A stretch of 64,000 nt of DNA from Polyangiaceae bacterium. GTDB lineage: Bacteria > Myxococcota_A > Polyangia > Polyangiales > Polyangiaceae. This document shows positions 1-9,100 of this stretch, in pieces. How positions within the stretch are numbered: position 1 is the first letter of the stretch; each line of letters begins with the position of its first letter. The stretch is from positions 186,001 to 250,000 of the forward strand of contig JAWKRG010000010.1 of the NCBI GenBank assembly GCA_041389725.1, given 5' to 3'. Made by a program: the position numbers and the translations under genes. The notes beneath the pieces are model-generated. The model saw nothing but the letters and a program-made list of their open reading frames with translations, was not told the origin of the DNA and ran no database searches.

Positions 1-756
1 TCGCCCCGCCTGATCCCGCGGCGCCACGTCGAAGGCAGCAAGTTCCACGAAGAGGGGACTGCGCGTACGAAGCGAAAGCGCCGTTGGGGGCGTCTGCTCA
101 CTCTGACCTGCGCGCCAGTGGAACATGACTTCTAGCGACACGCCGCGCTCCACTCGATAGCCATTGAAGGTCAAGGTTCCGAGGGCCTTCAGTCGAACGC
201 TCCGCGAGGTGCCAGGTTCTGCACTTCCCCCGTCGCCCGCGTCGGCACTGGCATCGGCGGACGGCGGTTGCTTGACGACGCGCCCGGACGCAGGTGTGTC
301 CGCGGACACCTCGCTGATGCGCGTGATCTCGAAGGTGGCCCAGCGCAGTCGTTCTCGCTCAGCCTCGGGGCGGTCGGCGCCAACGGCGAGCCACGCGCGC
401 GCCGTGTTGGTCGCCGCGTTGGCGCCGCCATCTTGCCACTCGTCCATACTCACTGAGGCCACGTCCATGGCTACCTTGCCCCGCGAGCGGGCCAAGTCAG
501 CCAAGTCGATCTGCAAGCGCCCGCGCGCAACGCGAAGCTGGCCGCTCGGAACGGCCTCGGTGCCCTTCAAGCTGAAATTGGCGATCCCGCGTTCGTCGAT
601 CTCGTAGTCGCGCACCTGGGCGGCAACGGGACCAGCGCTGGAGGACGTGACCGCGTGGGCGGGCCAAGGTTCGGTCGGTTCCGGCGGCGGTGGATCCTTC
701 TTCGAGCATGCCGCGAGCACCAGCATCAGTGGCCACCATCGCGCCCTCAATGCCAC
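1..756 (-). CDS. YceI-like lipoprotein, 3' end outside window
   Basis: The GTG at 756 gives a start with a lipoprotein signal peptide: a basic N-terminus, a short hydrophobic run, then the lipobox L-A-A-C followed by SKKD. The mature part begins the YceI pattern (V-R-D-Y-E-I-D, then an F-S-L-K-G strand). Near the window edge it has R-S-P-L-F-V-E-L-A-A-F-D-V-A-P-R-D, close to the conserved LADHDVxPRD end of YceI domains. YceI proteins are lipocalin-like barrels that bind isoprenoid or other amphiphilic ligands in the periplasm. The central part carries a low-complexity Asp/Ala/Gly insertion. The start overlaps the end of the upstream barrel gene by 10 bases, so the two are probably co-translated. 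The ligand is unknown and the stop codon lies beyond the window. Confidence 0.72.
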   Translation of the reverse strand, partial: MALRARWWPLMLVLAACSKKDPPPPEPTEPWPAHAVTSSSAGPVAAQVRDYEIDERGIANFSLKGTEAVPSGQLRVARGRLQIDLADLARSRGKVAMDVASVSMDEWQDGGANAATNTARAWLAVGADRPEAERERLRWATFEITRISEVSADTPASGRVVKQPPSADASADAGDGGSAEPGTSRSVRLKALGTLTFNGYRVERGVSLEVMFHWRAGQSEQTPPTALSLRTRSPLFVELAAFDVAPRDQAGR

Positions 757-2258
757 ACCCCCGCGCTGAGCCCCCAACCGAAGTATCGGGCTGCGCCGTC
801 GACTGCCGACGACACGCGCCACTCCGTCGTGTCGTCGAACAGGCCGAACACCGTCCAAGGGAACAACTTCAGATCGAAGCCGAAAGTGCCATGCAAGCGC
901 GGCGAACCGCGGGCGAAGCGCGTGGGCTCGCCGTAGCTGCCGGCACGCAGCTTGAGCCAGTGCGGAATGACTTCGCTCTCCACGCCCAGGCGCGGAGAGA
1001 ACGTCGCATGCTCCCCAGAGCGATCGACTCGGCGTTGCAGGAACGACTCCACCCCTACGCCATTAGTCACTGGACCGGTGACGAGCAAGGATCCGCTGAC
1101 CAAGACGTAGAATCGCTGCATTGCCTCGTATCGGGCTCGGAGGCGCCGGCGTAGCGCTGCTTCACGCCGGGCCAGGGCCAATTCGTCCAGCGCCGCCTCG
1201 CTGACCGCGACGGCGTCCTCGGCCGCAACGGCCGCATCTGCGTCCTTGCCCTTCGCGCGCGCGTCCTCCGCCACGTGTGACCGCCTCCGCTCCCGCTCCC
1301 GCTCTCGCCAAGCCAGGTAGCGTTCGTAGGATTCGAGTACGCGGCCGGGATCGACCCAGCGCGGGTTCATCGGGCGCGGGCCGAGTTGAATGGCCACGCC
1401 AAAGTTCATGTCCCAGGGCAAGCTGACCTTCTCCGGCAGATAGAAGGCGTCCGCGCCGGCGGGATCTCCGATTACGCGGTCCCCATTCGTCTCGTTGGCG
1501 ACGCCGCTGCTTGGCTGCCCCGTCACCACTTCGCTTCGAAGGGCGGCGCCCACGCGAAAGCGTTGGTCGTGGGGGGCCCAGAGCACTCCCGCTTCAGCGG
1601 CCGCCCCGGTGGTGCTGAACAGTTCCGTCGGTTGGCCCGGTGCTGGGTTTTGATTCTCGATCACGAGGCCGGTTCCGCGGCTTCCGATCCCCACCATCAA
1701 CTGCCCGTTGTAAAAGCGTCGCGCGAGCTGAAGCCGTGCACCGCCAAACTGCGCGAAGACTCGGTCCTGCTGAAGCCCAGAGCCGCCGTCGTCGATGCGC
1801 GTCAGGCGATAGCGCTGGAAGTCCAAGGACAAGCCGAAGCCCCAGTTGCCATCCTGCATGATGCCGGCAGCGGTCAGGAAGGCGAAGCTCGTCTGGTCCG
1901 AACGCAGTGAGGTGCGTCGCCCGGAGTTGAAGAAGTCCGTGTTCGACAGGGCGCTGGGAAAGGTCACGCCCAGACCGAGGTCGTAGTCGAAGTGATCGAA
2001 GGAATAGGGGAGGCGGACCGCCGCTGCGGCCGGGTTTTGCGAGCCGCCATCGACACCTTCGGCGATGGCGACGTAGGCCCCGGCCAGCCCCAGGACGCGC
2101 GTGCCGGCCAGCACGACGCCCTGACTCAAATCCACGCGATAATCGCTGGTGGTCAGCGCGCTGTCGTTGGGGCCCAGGGGGCCAGCCGCCGCCGCCAGCT
2201 TCGCGCCGAACACCAGCGCAGCCGCCACTGTCGTCGTGACGCTTCGGCCGCGTATCAC
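747..2258 (-). CDS. Outer-membrane beta-barrel protein (FadL/PorV-like)
   Basis: 503 residues from a GTG that overlaps the stop of the upstream phosphatidyltransferase gene (GTGA, 4 bases). An N-terminal signal peptide ends near AAAAG (residues 22-26). Residues about 55-82 (GLAGAYVAIAEGVDG, then NPAAAA) match the start of FadL/PorV-type barrels, where a small hatch region precedes the strands. The rest is rich in alternating aromatic and polar strands. Residues about 310-382 are a highly charged Arg/Glu/Ala helical insertion that interrupts the barrel and is predicted to lie outside the membrane. The cargo or partner cannot be read from the sequence. It lies between a phospholipid-synthesis-type enzyme and a YceI-like lipoprotein, so a role in lipid or hydrophobic-compound handling is plausible but inferred. 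Confidence 0.7.
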   Translation of the reverse strand: MIRGRSVTTTVAAALVFGAKLAAAAGPLGPNDSALTTSDYRVDLSQGVVLAGTRVLGLAGAYVAIAEGVDGGSQNPAAAAVRLPYSFDHFDYDLGLGVTFPSALSNTDFFNSGRRTSLRSDQTSFAFLTAAGIMQDGNWGFGLSLDFQRYRLTRIDDGGSGLQQDRVFAQFGGARLQLARRFYNGQLMVGIGSRGTGLVIENQNPAPGQPTELFSTTGAAAEAGVLWAPHDQRFRVGAALRSEVVTGQPSSGVANETNGDRVIGDPAGADAFYLPEKVSLPWDMNFGVAIQLGPRPMNPRWVDPGRVLESYERYLAWRERERERRRSHVAEDARAKGKDADAAVAAEDAVAVSEAALDELALARREAALRRRLRARYEAMQRFYVLVSGSLLVTGPVTNGVGVESFLQRRVDRSGEHATFSPRLGVESEVIPHWLKLRAGSYGEPTRFARGSPRLHGTFGFDLKLFPWTVFGLFDDTTEWRVSSAVDGAARYFGWGLSAGVWH

Positions 2259-3373
2259 GAGGCGCTGCCCCGACGCTCGCGAGCCATCATCGCCTCCGTC
2301 TTGAGCACTCCGATCAACACGCCCACGGCACCAGCGGCAAACACGAAGAGCATGGGACCGACCCAGGACAGCAGCGCGGCCACCCAGGTCAAAAAGACGA
2401 AGGTGTCGCGTTTGAACAAGGGCGCGATCTTGCCGTACAGCCCCGCGTCCGCTGCGGAAGACTGCGCCGAGAGTGGGTACTGCAACAGATCTCCCGAGCC
2501 GATCCGAATCAGGTAGCGGTACTCGATTCCGCTCGCGAGTACGCCGCAGGAGATGGTGACTGCACCTGCAAGCAAGTACGCAAAGTGCCCCGTCGAGTGA
2601 TAGAGCCCCCACGCTGCGCCCCCGAAGAAACCATAGTTGGTGAGATCGTCTCCCACCGTGTCGAGCCATTGACCGAGCAGTGAACCACGATGCGTCATGC
2701 GACTCATCTCGCCGTCGCAGCCATCGAGCACGCTCTGGGCTTGGAACAGTGAGGCGCCCACCAGCAGAGACAGGTAGTCTCCCCGACTCGCGCACACTGC
2801 CCCGAGGATCCCAACCGCCAGGATGCCCACGGAGACTTGGTTGGGCCGCAGCGGAGTTCGCACCAACACGCGGCTGATCGCCAGGGAGATGTACCGATTC
2901 AAGTAGCGACTCGTCCAACCGTCCTGGGGCTTGCGTAGCGCGCGAAACAAGCTGCGCTCGGCGCGCCGGGCGCTCTCCCCGTCCGTCACGTGCAAGGGCT
3001 CGAAGCCGTAGGGAACGGGATCCGTGGGCGGGTCTTGCTCGAGGTCGCGCGTTTGTCCGGCTTCGGGCAGCCCCGCGTCCGCGGCGAGCTTGAACCACTG
3101 CCGCGGCATGACGTAGTCGTCCGCAACCGAAAGGCGCGCCGCTTCTTCGGGCACGGTGTCGAGCACGGCAATGCGCAGTCGCGGATCCGCCAAGCGTTGC
3201 CGTTGCTCCGCGGTTTCGACGACCACGGCGTGTGCACCTGCTGCCTGCGCGTCCAGCGCCAGGCGCAGGGTGAGGGCAAGTCCCCCGACCCTTCGCGATC
3301 CGTCACCCCTGCCGCTGCGCAGGGCGAGCACCCACTGGGGCTTCGTGCCGAAGTCGGAGCGTTGCGCCATCAT
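2255..3373 (-). CDS. CDP-alcohol phosphatidyltransferase with N-terminal nucleotidyltransferase-like domain
   Basis: 372 residues from the ATG at 3373. The C-terminal half has the complete CDP-alcohol phosphotransferase signature: D217-x2-D220-G-x2-S-R225-x8-G234-x3-D238-x3-D242, with Ser instead of the usual Ala, and several membrane segments after residue 175. These integral-membrane enzymes move a phosphoalcohol from a CDP-alcohol to a second alcohol, as in phospholipid synthesis. The first ~110 residues (PQWVLALRSGRGDG, GGLALTLRLALDAQAAGAHAVVV) look like a degenerate sugar/inositol-phosphate nucleotidyltransferase, reminiscent of IPCT-DIPPS fusions that make di-inositol phosphate. The substrate is unproven. 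An open frame continues upstream to 3571 but would run into thrC on the other strand, so the shorter start is preferred. Confidence 0.8.
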   Translation of the reverse strand: MMAQRSDFGTKPQWVLALRSGRGDGSRRVGGLALTLRLALDAQAAGAHAVVVETAEQRQRLADPRLRIAVLDTVPEEAARLSVADDYVMPRQWFKLAADAGLPEAGQTRDLEQDPPTDPVPYGFEPLHVTDGESARRAERSLFRALRKPQDGWTSRYLNRYISLAISRVLVRTPLRPNQVSVGILAVGILGAVCASRGDYLSLLVGASLFQAQSVLDGCDGEMSRMTHRGSLLGQWLDTVGDDLTNYGFFGGAAWGLYHSTGHFAYLLAGAVTISCGVLASGIEYRYLIRIGSGDLLQYPLSAQSSAADAGLYGKIAPLFKRDTFVFLTWVAALLSWVGPMLFVFAAGAVGVLIGVLKTEAMMARERRGSAS

Positions 3374-3440
3374 CCCTGCCGTCAGCTCTATCGCGTGGCC
3401 GCGGTTAGCGCGGACCAATAGCGCCGTCAACGACCGCTCT

Positions 3441-3458
3441 CTCGGGTATAGTCCCGAG
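3441..3458 (+). promoter_or_regulatory. Likely thrC promoter -10 inside a perfect dyad
   Basis: CTCGGG-TATAGT-CCCGAG is a perfect 6-bp dyad whose 6-nt centre is a near-consensus -10 hexamer. It ends 2 nt before the GTG start of threonine synthase, and there is no Shine-Dalgarno sequence. Transcription from this element would start at or next to the start codon, giving a leaderless mRNA. The flanking arms could be an operator. No convincing -35 element is visible. Confidence 0.45.
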
Positions 3459-3460
3459 CC

Positions 3461-4795
3461 GTGACCTATCGTGCCGAGCTTGCATGCTTCGCGGGTTGCC
3501 CTGGAAGCCACCCGGTGACTGAACCCATCTACCACTGCCCCAAGTGCGGTGGTTTGCTTCAGGTCGTTCACGACCTGAGTGTGCTGTCGAAGACCAGCGC
3601 GGCGGATTGGAAAGCGCTGTTCGATCAGCGCTACATGCGCACCAGCTGGCCCTACGGCTCCGGCGTCTGGGGCAAGAAGGAATGGGTCATGCCGGCCGTC
3701 CCCGACGATTTGATCGTGAGCATGTACGAAGGCGGCTCGAACCTGTTCTGGGCCGAGCGCTATGGTAGGAGCCTAGGGCTGAATGACCTGTGGGTGAAGC
3801 TGTGCGGCAACAGCCACAGCGGTTCCTTCAAGGACCTGGGCATGACCGTCCTCGTCAGCGTCGTACGCCTCGCCGTGCGCGAAGGCTTGAAGCTGAAGGC
3901 AGTCGCCTGTGCGTCCACGGGCGATACCAGCGCGGCGCTCGCTGCCTACGGTGCAGCAGCCGGCCTTCCCGTGGTGGTACTGCTCCCGCGCGGCAAGATC
4001 TCCACGGGGCAGCTCGTGCAGCCCCTGGCGCACGGCGCCTTGGTCCTGGGCCTGGACACGGATTTCGACGGTTGCATGAAGATCGTCACCCAGTTGGCGG
4101 AAGAGGGGCACGTCTACCTCGCCAACAGCATGAACGCCCTGCGTCTCGAGGGTCAGAAAACGGTGGGTATCGAGATCACCCAGCAGTTCGATTGGGAGGT
4201 CCCGGACTTCGTGATCCTTCCCAGTGGCAATCTCGGCAACGCATCTGCGCTCTTTGCCGGTTTCAAGCTGATGCGTGAGCTCGGCCTGATCGATCGCTAC
4301 CCGCGCTTGGTGATGGCGCAGGCAGAGAACGCCAACCCCCTCTATCGCGCCTGGTCGGCGAAGCAGCCTTCGGTGACGCCCATCGTCGCGTCGCCAACCC
4401 AAGCGACAGCGATCCAGATCGGCAACCCCGTGAGCGCCCCTCGCGCCCTCGCCGCCCTGGAGGCCATGGATGGCATCGTGGAGCAGGCCAGCGAGCAGGA
4501 GCTGGCAGATGCCGCGGCACGGGCAGATCGCACCGGCATGTACACCTGCCCCCACACTGCCGTTGCCCTCGCGGCGCTGGAGAAGCTGGTGGCGCGCGGA
4601 ACGATTCAGCCCGAGCACAAGGTCGTCTGCATTTCCACGGCGAGCGGACTGAAGTTCACCGAGTTCAAAGTGCGCTACCACGAAGGACAGATCCCGAACG
4701 TGACCTCGGCGCTGGCCAATCCCCCCGTACAGTTGCCTGCGGACTACGGTCAAGTCGTGGATGCCATCGCGCGGCGCTTTTCGAAGGCGAGCTGA
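3461..4795 (+). CDS. thrC: Threonine synthase
   Basis: 444 residues from GTG. A PLP-dependent enzyme that converts O-phosphohomoserine to threonine, the last step of threonine biosynthesis, in the cytosol. The N-terminus has a zinc-ribbon-like CxxxC...CPKCGG segment. The PLP lysine lies in the S-G-S-F-K124-D motif. A phosphate-binding Gly-rich loop (LPSGNLGNASA) follows, with further fold-type II blocks (ACASTGDTSAALAAYGAAAG; TCPHTAVALAAL). Length and order fit the long thrC class with an N-terminal zinc finger. It is divergent from the phosphatidyltransferase gene and convergent with the PEGA gene, and stands alone without other threonine genes. Confidence 0.93.
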   Translation: MTYRAELACFAGCPGSHPVTEPIYHCPKCGGLLQVVHDLSVLSKTSAADWKALFDQRYMRTSWPYGSGVWGKKEWVMPAVPDDLIVSMYEGGSNLFWAERYGRSLGLNDLWVKLCGNSHSGSFKDLGMTVLVSVVRLAVREGLKLKAVACASTGDTSAALAAYGAAAGLPVVVLLPRGKISTGQLVQPLAHGALVLGLDTDFDGCMKIVTQLAEEGHVYLANSMNALRLEGQKTVGIEITQQFDWEVPDFVILPSGNLGNASALFAGFKLMRELGLIDRYPRLVMAQAENANPLYRAWSAKQPSVTPIVASPTQATAIQIGNPVSAPRALAALEAMDGIVEQASEQELADAAARADRTGMYTCPHTAVALAALEKLVARGTIQPEHKVVCISTASGLKFTEFKVRYHEGQIPNVTSALANPPVQLPADYGQVVDAIARRFSKAS

Positions 4796-4868
4796 GCGTT
4801 CGCGCGTCGAAACGCGACGAGCCGAGCGTTCGCGCGTCGAAACGCGACGAGCCGAGCGTTCGCGCGCG
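4794..4868 (+). repeat. Tandem 30-bp repeat, 2.5 copies, after thrC
   Basis: Units start at 4794, 4824 and 4854 (the third is partial). The first two 30-base copies are identical and begin with GAGCGTTCGCGCGTCG. Each full unit holds a small hairpin, CGCGT-CGAA-ACGCG. The first copy begins two bases before the end of thrC's stop codon. Confidence 0.85.
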
Positions 4869-4942
4869 AATCGGTAGCGCCGCGAAACGCATCCCCACAA
4901 AACGATCGCGCGCCGGCTCGTCGAGAACCAGCGCGCGAACGC
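4845..4942. terminator. Inverted repeats between convergent genes, probable bidirectional terminator
   Basis: Two arms recur inverted downstream: CGACGAGCCG (4845-4854) with CGGCTCGTCG (4914-4923), and GCGTTCGCGCGC (4856-4867) with GCGCGCGAACGC (4931-4942). The pairs are interleaved rather than nested, so alternative or pseudoknot-like folds are possible. The position between two converging genes supports a termination role. There is no T-tract. Confidence 0.45.
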
Positions 4943-4959
4943 GCACCCGGGGGGCGAAC

Positions 4960-5994
4960 TCAGAAGGTCAGCTGAGCCGCAGCGCCGCCGCCCGTGGGGC
5001 CGATGACCGGTGCCACGCGGAACTTCGGACCCGCCACGTAGCGCGCGCCCTTGGCTGACTTTTCGTCGCTATCGGAGCTGGTCAGCAAGACCACGCCCGT
5101 CACGCCTAGGGTAATGGCCACGCCAAACGCCATGTCGGCGATCAGCGCATTGCGTTCGACGTCGTCTGCCGCGTCCGTCGACGGCTTGTCGTTGAAGTCG
5201 CTCTTGGCGCCGAGCGCCTTGATGCCGAAGAAAGTGCCCACCAGCGCGCTGGCGCCTGCGATGCCCAGCGTGACGTAGGCCGGGACCTTGCTCTTGGGTT
5301 CCGCCTTGGCGGGTTCTTCGGGCGGCGGTGCCGTCGGCTCCGGTGGCGGTGCCGTCGGTTCCGGTGGCGCTTCGCTCATGGTGAGCTCGACCGATAGGTC
5401 TTGCTTCGCCCCGGGCGTCACGTCGATTTCTTTCTCGACGTTCTGGTAGCCCGGCGAGCTGATCGCAACCGTGTGCTTGCCCGGCGCCAGCTTGACGATC
5501 ATCGGCGCCTCACCCATTTGAGGTTGGCCATCGATCATGACCGTAGCGCCCGCGGGCGTGGTCACGATGCTCACTTCACCGATGGGTTTGCCCTTCAGGT
5601 CCTCGAGGCGCTTCTTGGCCTCGTCGAGCTTGTCGGCGCCTGCCTTTTCCTTGCCGGGGTTGGCCAGGAACTTCTCGTACGCTGCGGCCGCATCGTCTTT
5701 CTTGCCCTGCTTGTCCAGAGCGGCGGCCATCCAGTACTGGGCGTGGGGAGAGGGAATCGCCTCGTCCGCCTTCTTGAAGCTGTCGTACGCTTCCTCGTAC
5801 TTGCCCGCCGCGAACGCCTTTTCGCCGGCAGCGTAGGCCTTGCGAGCCGCGTCCACGGTCTTCTTGTCGGGCTTCGCCGCGGCGGCCTTGCCCTGGGCTT
5901 GGGCGGGCGGTGCTGCGAACGTGGTGGCGAGGCAACCGGCCACCATGGCGGCCCCCAACCCGGGAAAGCGCATAGAAAACGAGAAGTTTTGCAT
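4960..5994 (-). CDS. Secreted TPR and PEGA-domain membrane protein
   Basis: 344 residues. An N-terminal signal peptide ends around AAPPAQAQ (residues 28-34). Residues about 45-130 form TPR-like helices (AYAAGEKAFAAGKYEEAYDSF). Residues about 138-205 are a PEGA domain (GEVSIVTTPAGATVMIDG, then APGKHTVAISSPGY), a small beta-sandwich found in surface and envelope proteins. A Pro/Glu repeat (PEPTAPPPEPTAPPPEE) links this to two hydrophobic helices at roughly 236-258 and 287-309. The architecture is common in myxobacteria, often as multiple paralogues. The partner is unknown, and the product is probably anchored in the envelope. It is convergent with thrC and divergent from the giant TPR gene. Confidence 0.75.
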   Translation of the reverse strand: MQNFSFSMRFPGLGAAMVAGCLATTFAAPPAQAQGKAAAAKPDKKTVDAARKAYAAGEKAFAAGKYEEAYDSFKKADEAIPSPHAQYWMAAALDKQGKKDDAAAAYEKFLANPGKEKAGADKLDEAKKRLEDLKGKPIGEVSIVTTPAGATVMIDGQPQMGEAPMIVKLAPGKHTVAISSPGYQNVEKEIDVTPGAKQDLSVELTMSEAPPEPTAPPPEPTAPPPEEPAKAEPKSKVPAYVTLGIAGASALVGTFFGIKALGAKSDFNDKPSTDAADDVERNALIADMAFGVAITLGVTGVVLLTSSDSDEKSAKGARYVAGPKFRVAPVIGPTGGGAAAQLTF

Positions 5995-6128
5995 CGACCA
6001 GCCTCCACCCCGGGGTGCTGCTCCCGCGGCGATACGAGGCTAGACCCAAGGTGGAGTTCGGACAAGCCCGGTTTGGATATAGTGTGCGGAAAAGTCGGGC
6101 CTAGGCCCGGAAATCCCCCGCCCCCGCC

Positions 6129-9100
6129 ATGAGTTCGCCCCCCGAGACCCGATCGGATTTTCCGCCCCCAGAACCCGCGGAGCCTCGTGTGCGGACGCTT
6201 CCACCACCGGAGTGGACGGGTCGGGAAGGGCCGCGCTCGGCGGTCTCGCTTCAACTCGAGTTGTTGACGCAGGATCCGGCAGTCCCCCGTCGTACCGGTC
6301 CGCGTGCGGAGCTTGCCTTCTTTCGCGCGCGTGTGCGCGCGGCGCGTGCGCAGCAGGATGCAGAAAGCGAACGTCAAGCGTCGGGGGCGCTAGCGCGCGC
6401 GCTGACGCAGCGTGGCACCGACCTCGACGAAGCCATCAAGCTCGCGCGACGAGCGCTGCTGCTTGGCGACGATCCGTCGCTGCGTGAAGAGCTGTCGGGC
6501 TGGCTGTCGGCAGCGGGGCAGCCTAGCCTCGCTGCGCGCACCCTCGAGCCCCTCGCCACCGTCGGGGCAAAGCTGACGCGGATGGGCGTGCTGTTTGGAA
6601 GATCGGGCAACGCGTCTGCGGCGGCGGACGCGTTCTTCGAGGCGGCGCGCGCCGACCCCGCCGATCCAGTGGCCGCAGAGCTCCTCGGTGGCTTGCACGC
6701 GTGGGCGCCGAGCGAAGTGTCGAGCAATCGCGCTGCGGGGGCATACCTGGAAGGGGCCCGACGGCGGGATCGCGCCAAGGACCGAGCGCTGGCCTTCGAA
6801 AACCTGCTCCGCGCCTTCGAAATGGCGCCTCAGGAGCCGATTGTCGTCGACAAGTTGGTCAAGACCCTGCGCGCGCGGCAGCGGCCCGGCGCAGCGGACG
6901 AAGTCTTGCGCGAGCACGCGCGCGCCTGTGGCGAGGGGGGTCGGCACGTGCACTTGGACCGCCTCGACCACGCTGTGAATCTGGGCGATCTGCCCACGGC
7001 CTTGGGTGCGGCACTCGACGCCCAGCTCGACGCCGACGTGAGCGCGGGACGTTTCGCGACACATCCCGAGCGTCGCGCCGCCGCCTTCGCGAAGCTGCTG
7101 GCCGACGCCGGCTTGCACGAGGTCCTCGCCGCCCACGGCGAGCTCGTCGCCCCAGTGCTCGAAGTGGAGGAGCGAGTTCGCGCCTACATCGCGCTAGGTA
7201 GACAGTACGAGCAAGTGCTCTCGAGCCCGGAGCGTGCGCTGCGGGCCTATCGAGAGGCGCTGCGTTTCGCCCCGGCGTCCGAAGACGCACGCGCCGCGCT
7301 GCTCGAACATCGGCGCGGCAGCGTGGATCCTTGGGAAGTGGCGAACGCGCTCGTCACCGCGGTGTTGCATCAACCCACCGACCCTCGCTGCACGCAGCTC
7401 CTGCGGGATCTCGCGCACATGGCGGATGTGGAGCTGGAGGCGCCGCGCCTTGCGCATTGGGCCGTCACCACCCAACGCGCCATTGCCGACGACGCGGAGC
7501 TTGCGGCCCAAGCCCAGCGGCTGTCGCCTCGTGCCCAAGCGCTGGAGGCGAGCTTGGCGGAAGCGCAGCAGGCGCTGAATTCGGCTGCTCCGGCGGAAGC
7601 GGCACTTCCGCGCGAGCGCGTCATGGCGCTCTTGGTGGAGTGGCCGGAGCGTCACGAAGAACTAGAAGCATTGCTGCGCGCCGCCGTCGCCGACGAGCCG
7701 CATCGGTCGGATCTGCGTGCGCGGCTGGAGCGACTGCTCGAACGCAACGGTCAGAGCGCCGCCCAAGAACTCTTGCTCGGCGACTGGCTGCGTGCGCCCC
7801 CGCCGGATTTCGACGTCGAGAAGGCACGAGTGACGCTGGCGCGCCTCCGCGGCATCCGCGGCGAGCTCGGCGGCGCTTTGGAGACCTTGGATCCGTCCTT
7901 GGACGACGCTGCAGCTCATGTGCAGGCGTGGAGCTATGCGCTCGTGCTGTCGGCACGCCGGGACGACGCCGTCCGACGCGCGCGCGCCCTCACCCGATTG
8001 TCGCAGCCGCTGTCGGCAAGTGTGCGCGCTGTCGCGCTTGCCGTCGCGGCCGAAGCCTTGCTCGACGCGGGTGAACTGGAAGGTGCGATCACCGTGTCCG
8101 AGCAGGCGCGTCGCGCCGATCCTTCCCTCGCGCGGCCTGTGGGTGTGCTCGCGGCCGTGGCGCTGCGGCGGGGGCCGAGCCCTGAAGCCGCGGAAGCCAT
8201 CGAACGCGCCATGGGCGTGATCGTGCCGCGTCCCGCCCTGTGTGAAGCGCTCGCCGAAGCCCACGAAGCGATGGGCGACACCGTGCTGGCCCTGGCGTGG
8301 ACGCAACGCTGGCTCGCGTTGCGCCCTGGGGACGCGCGCGCGGCGCGCACGCTGCTGGGACGCGTGACCGAGCGCGGCGACGCGCAGCGTCTGTCCGACG
8401 CCGTGTCGTGGCTGTTGTCGCAGCCGCAGCCGTTGCTCGATCTCGCGCCGGCGCTAGCCGCCGCCTTGCTGAGGCTATCGGAACTCGAGCCGGCTCGTGC
8501 GAGCGGCATCGCGCGGCGTGCCCTCGACGTGCTGGGCCCGAGTTCCAGCGAGTTGTGCGATGTGGTGCTCAGCGTGGCGGACGCCGCCGAAGAGCCCGGC
8601 CTGGCCTTGACGGTGCTCGAGCGTCGCTGCGCGGTGATCGACGATCCGGCGCTGCGCGCCGAACTGGCCCTCGAGATCGCCAGTCGACGTCGTGCCGTCG
8701 GCGACGTGGACGGCGCACTGCGCGCCATCGCGCGCGCGGCGCGCCACGGGGCACCCTTCGAAACGGTGCTGGCCGCGATCGATGAAGGTCCGGAGCCGCG
8801 CAGTAGCGACGGAGAGCTATGCGCGATGGAAGCTCGCGCTGAGGCGTTCGGGCGTGCGCAGCCTCTCGTCGCCGTGGAAGCCGCGGCGAAGTTTCGGGAG
8901 TATGGCGCGGGGCTGTGGGACCTCGCGGGTGACGTTGAAGGGGCCGTAGAGGCGTGGGAGCGCGCGGCGAACTTGGATCGCGAACGCGGTCCTTCTCGGC
9001 TGGCGCGAGATCTCCTGTCCTTCGCGGGTCACGCCGAGACCGTGCGTCGCCTGGAGCAATACTCGTCTCACCTGTCGCAACCCGAGGAAACCGCCCGCGT

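Noticed and set aside
2259..3098. Open minus-strand frame extending the outer-membrane barrel gene upstream by 280 codons
   Set aside because: It overlaps the phosphatidyltransferase gene in another frame on the same strand, has no domain, and the GTG at 2258 gives a proper signal peptide.
3374..3571. N-terminal extension of the phosphatidyltransferase
   Set aside because: It would run across the thrC start on the other strand and has no matching domain.
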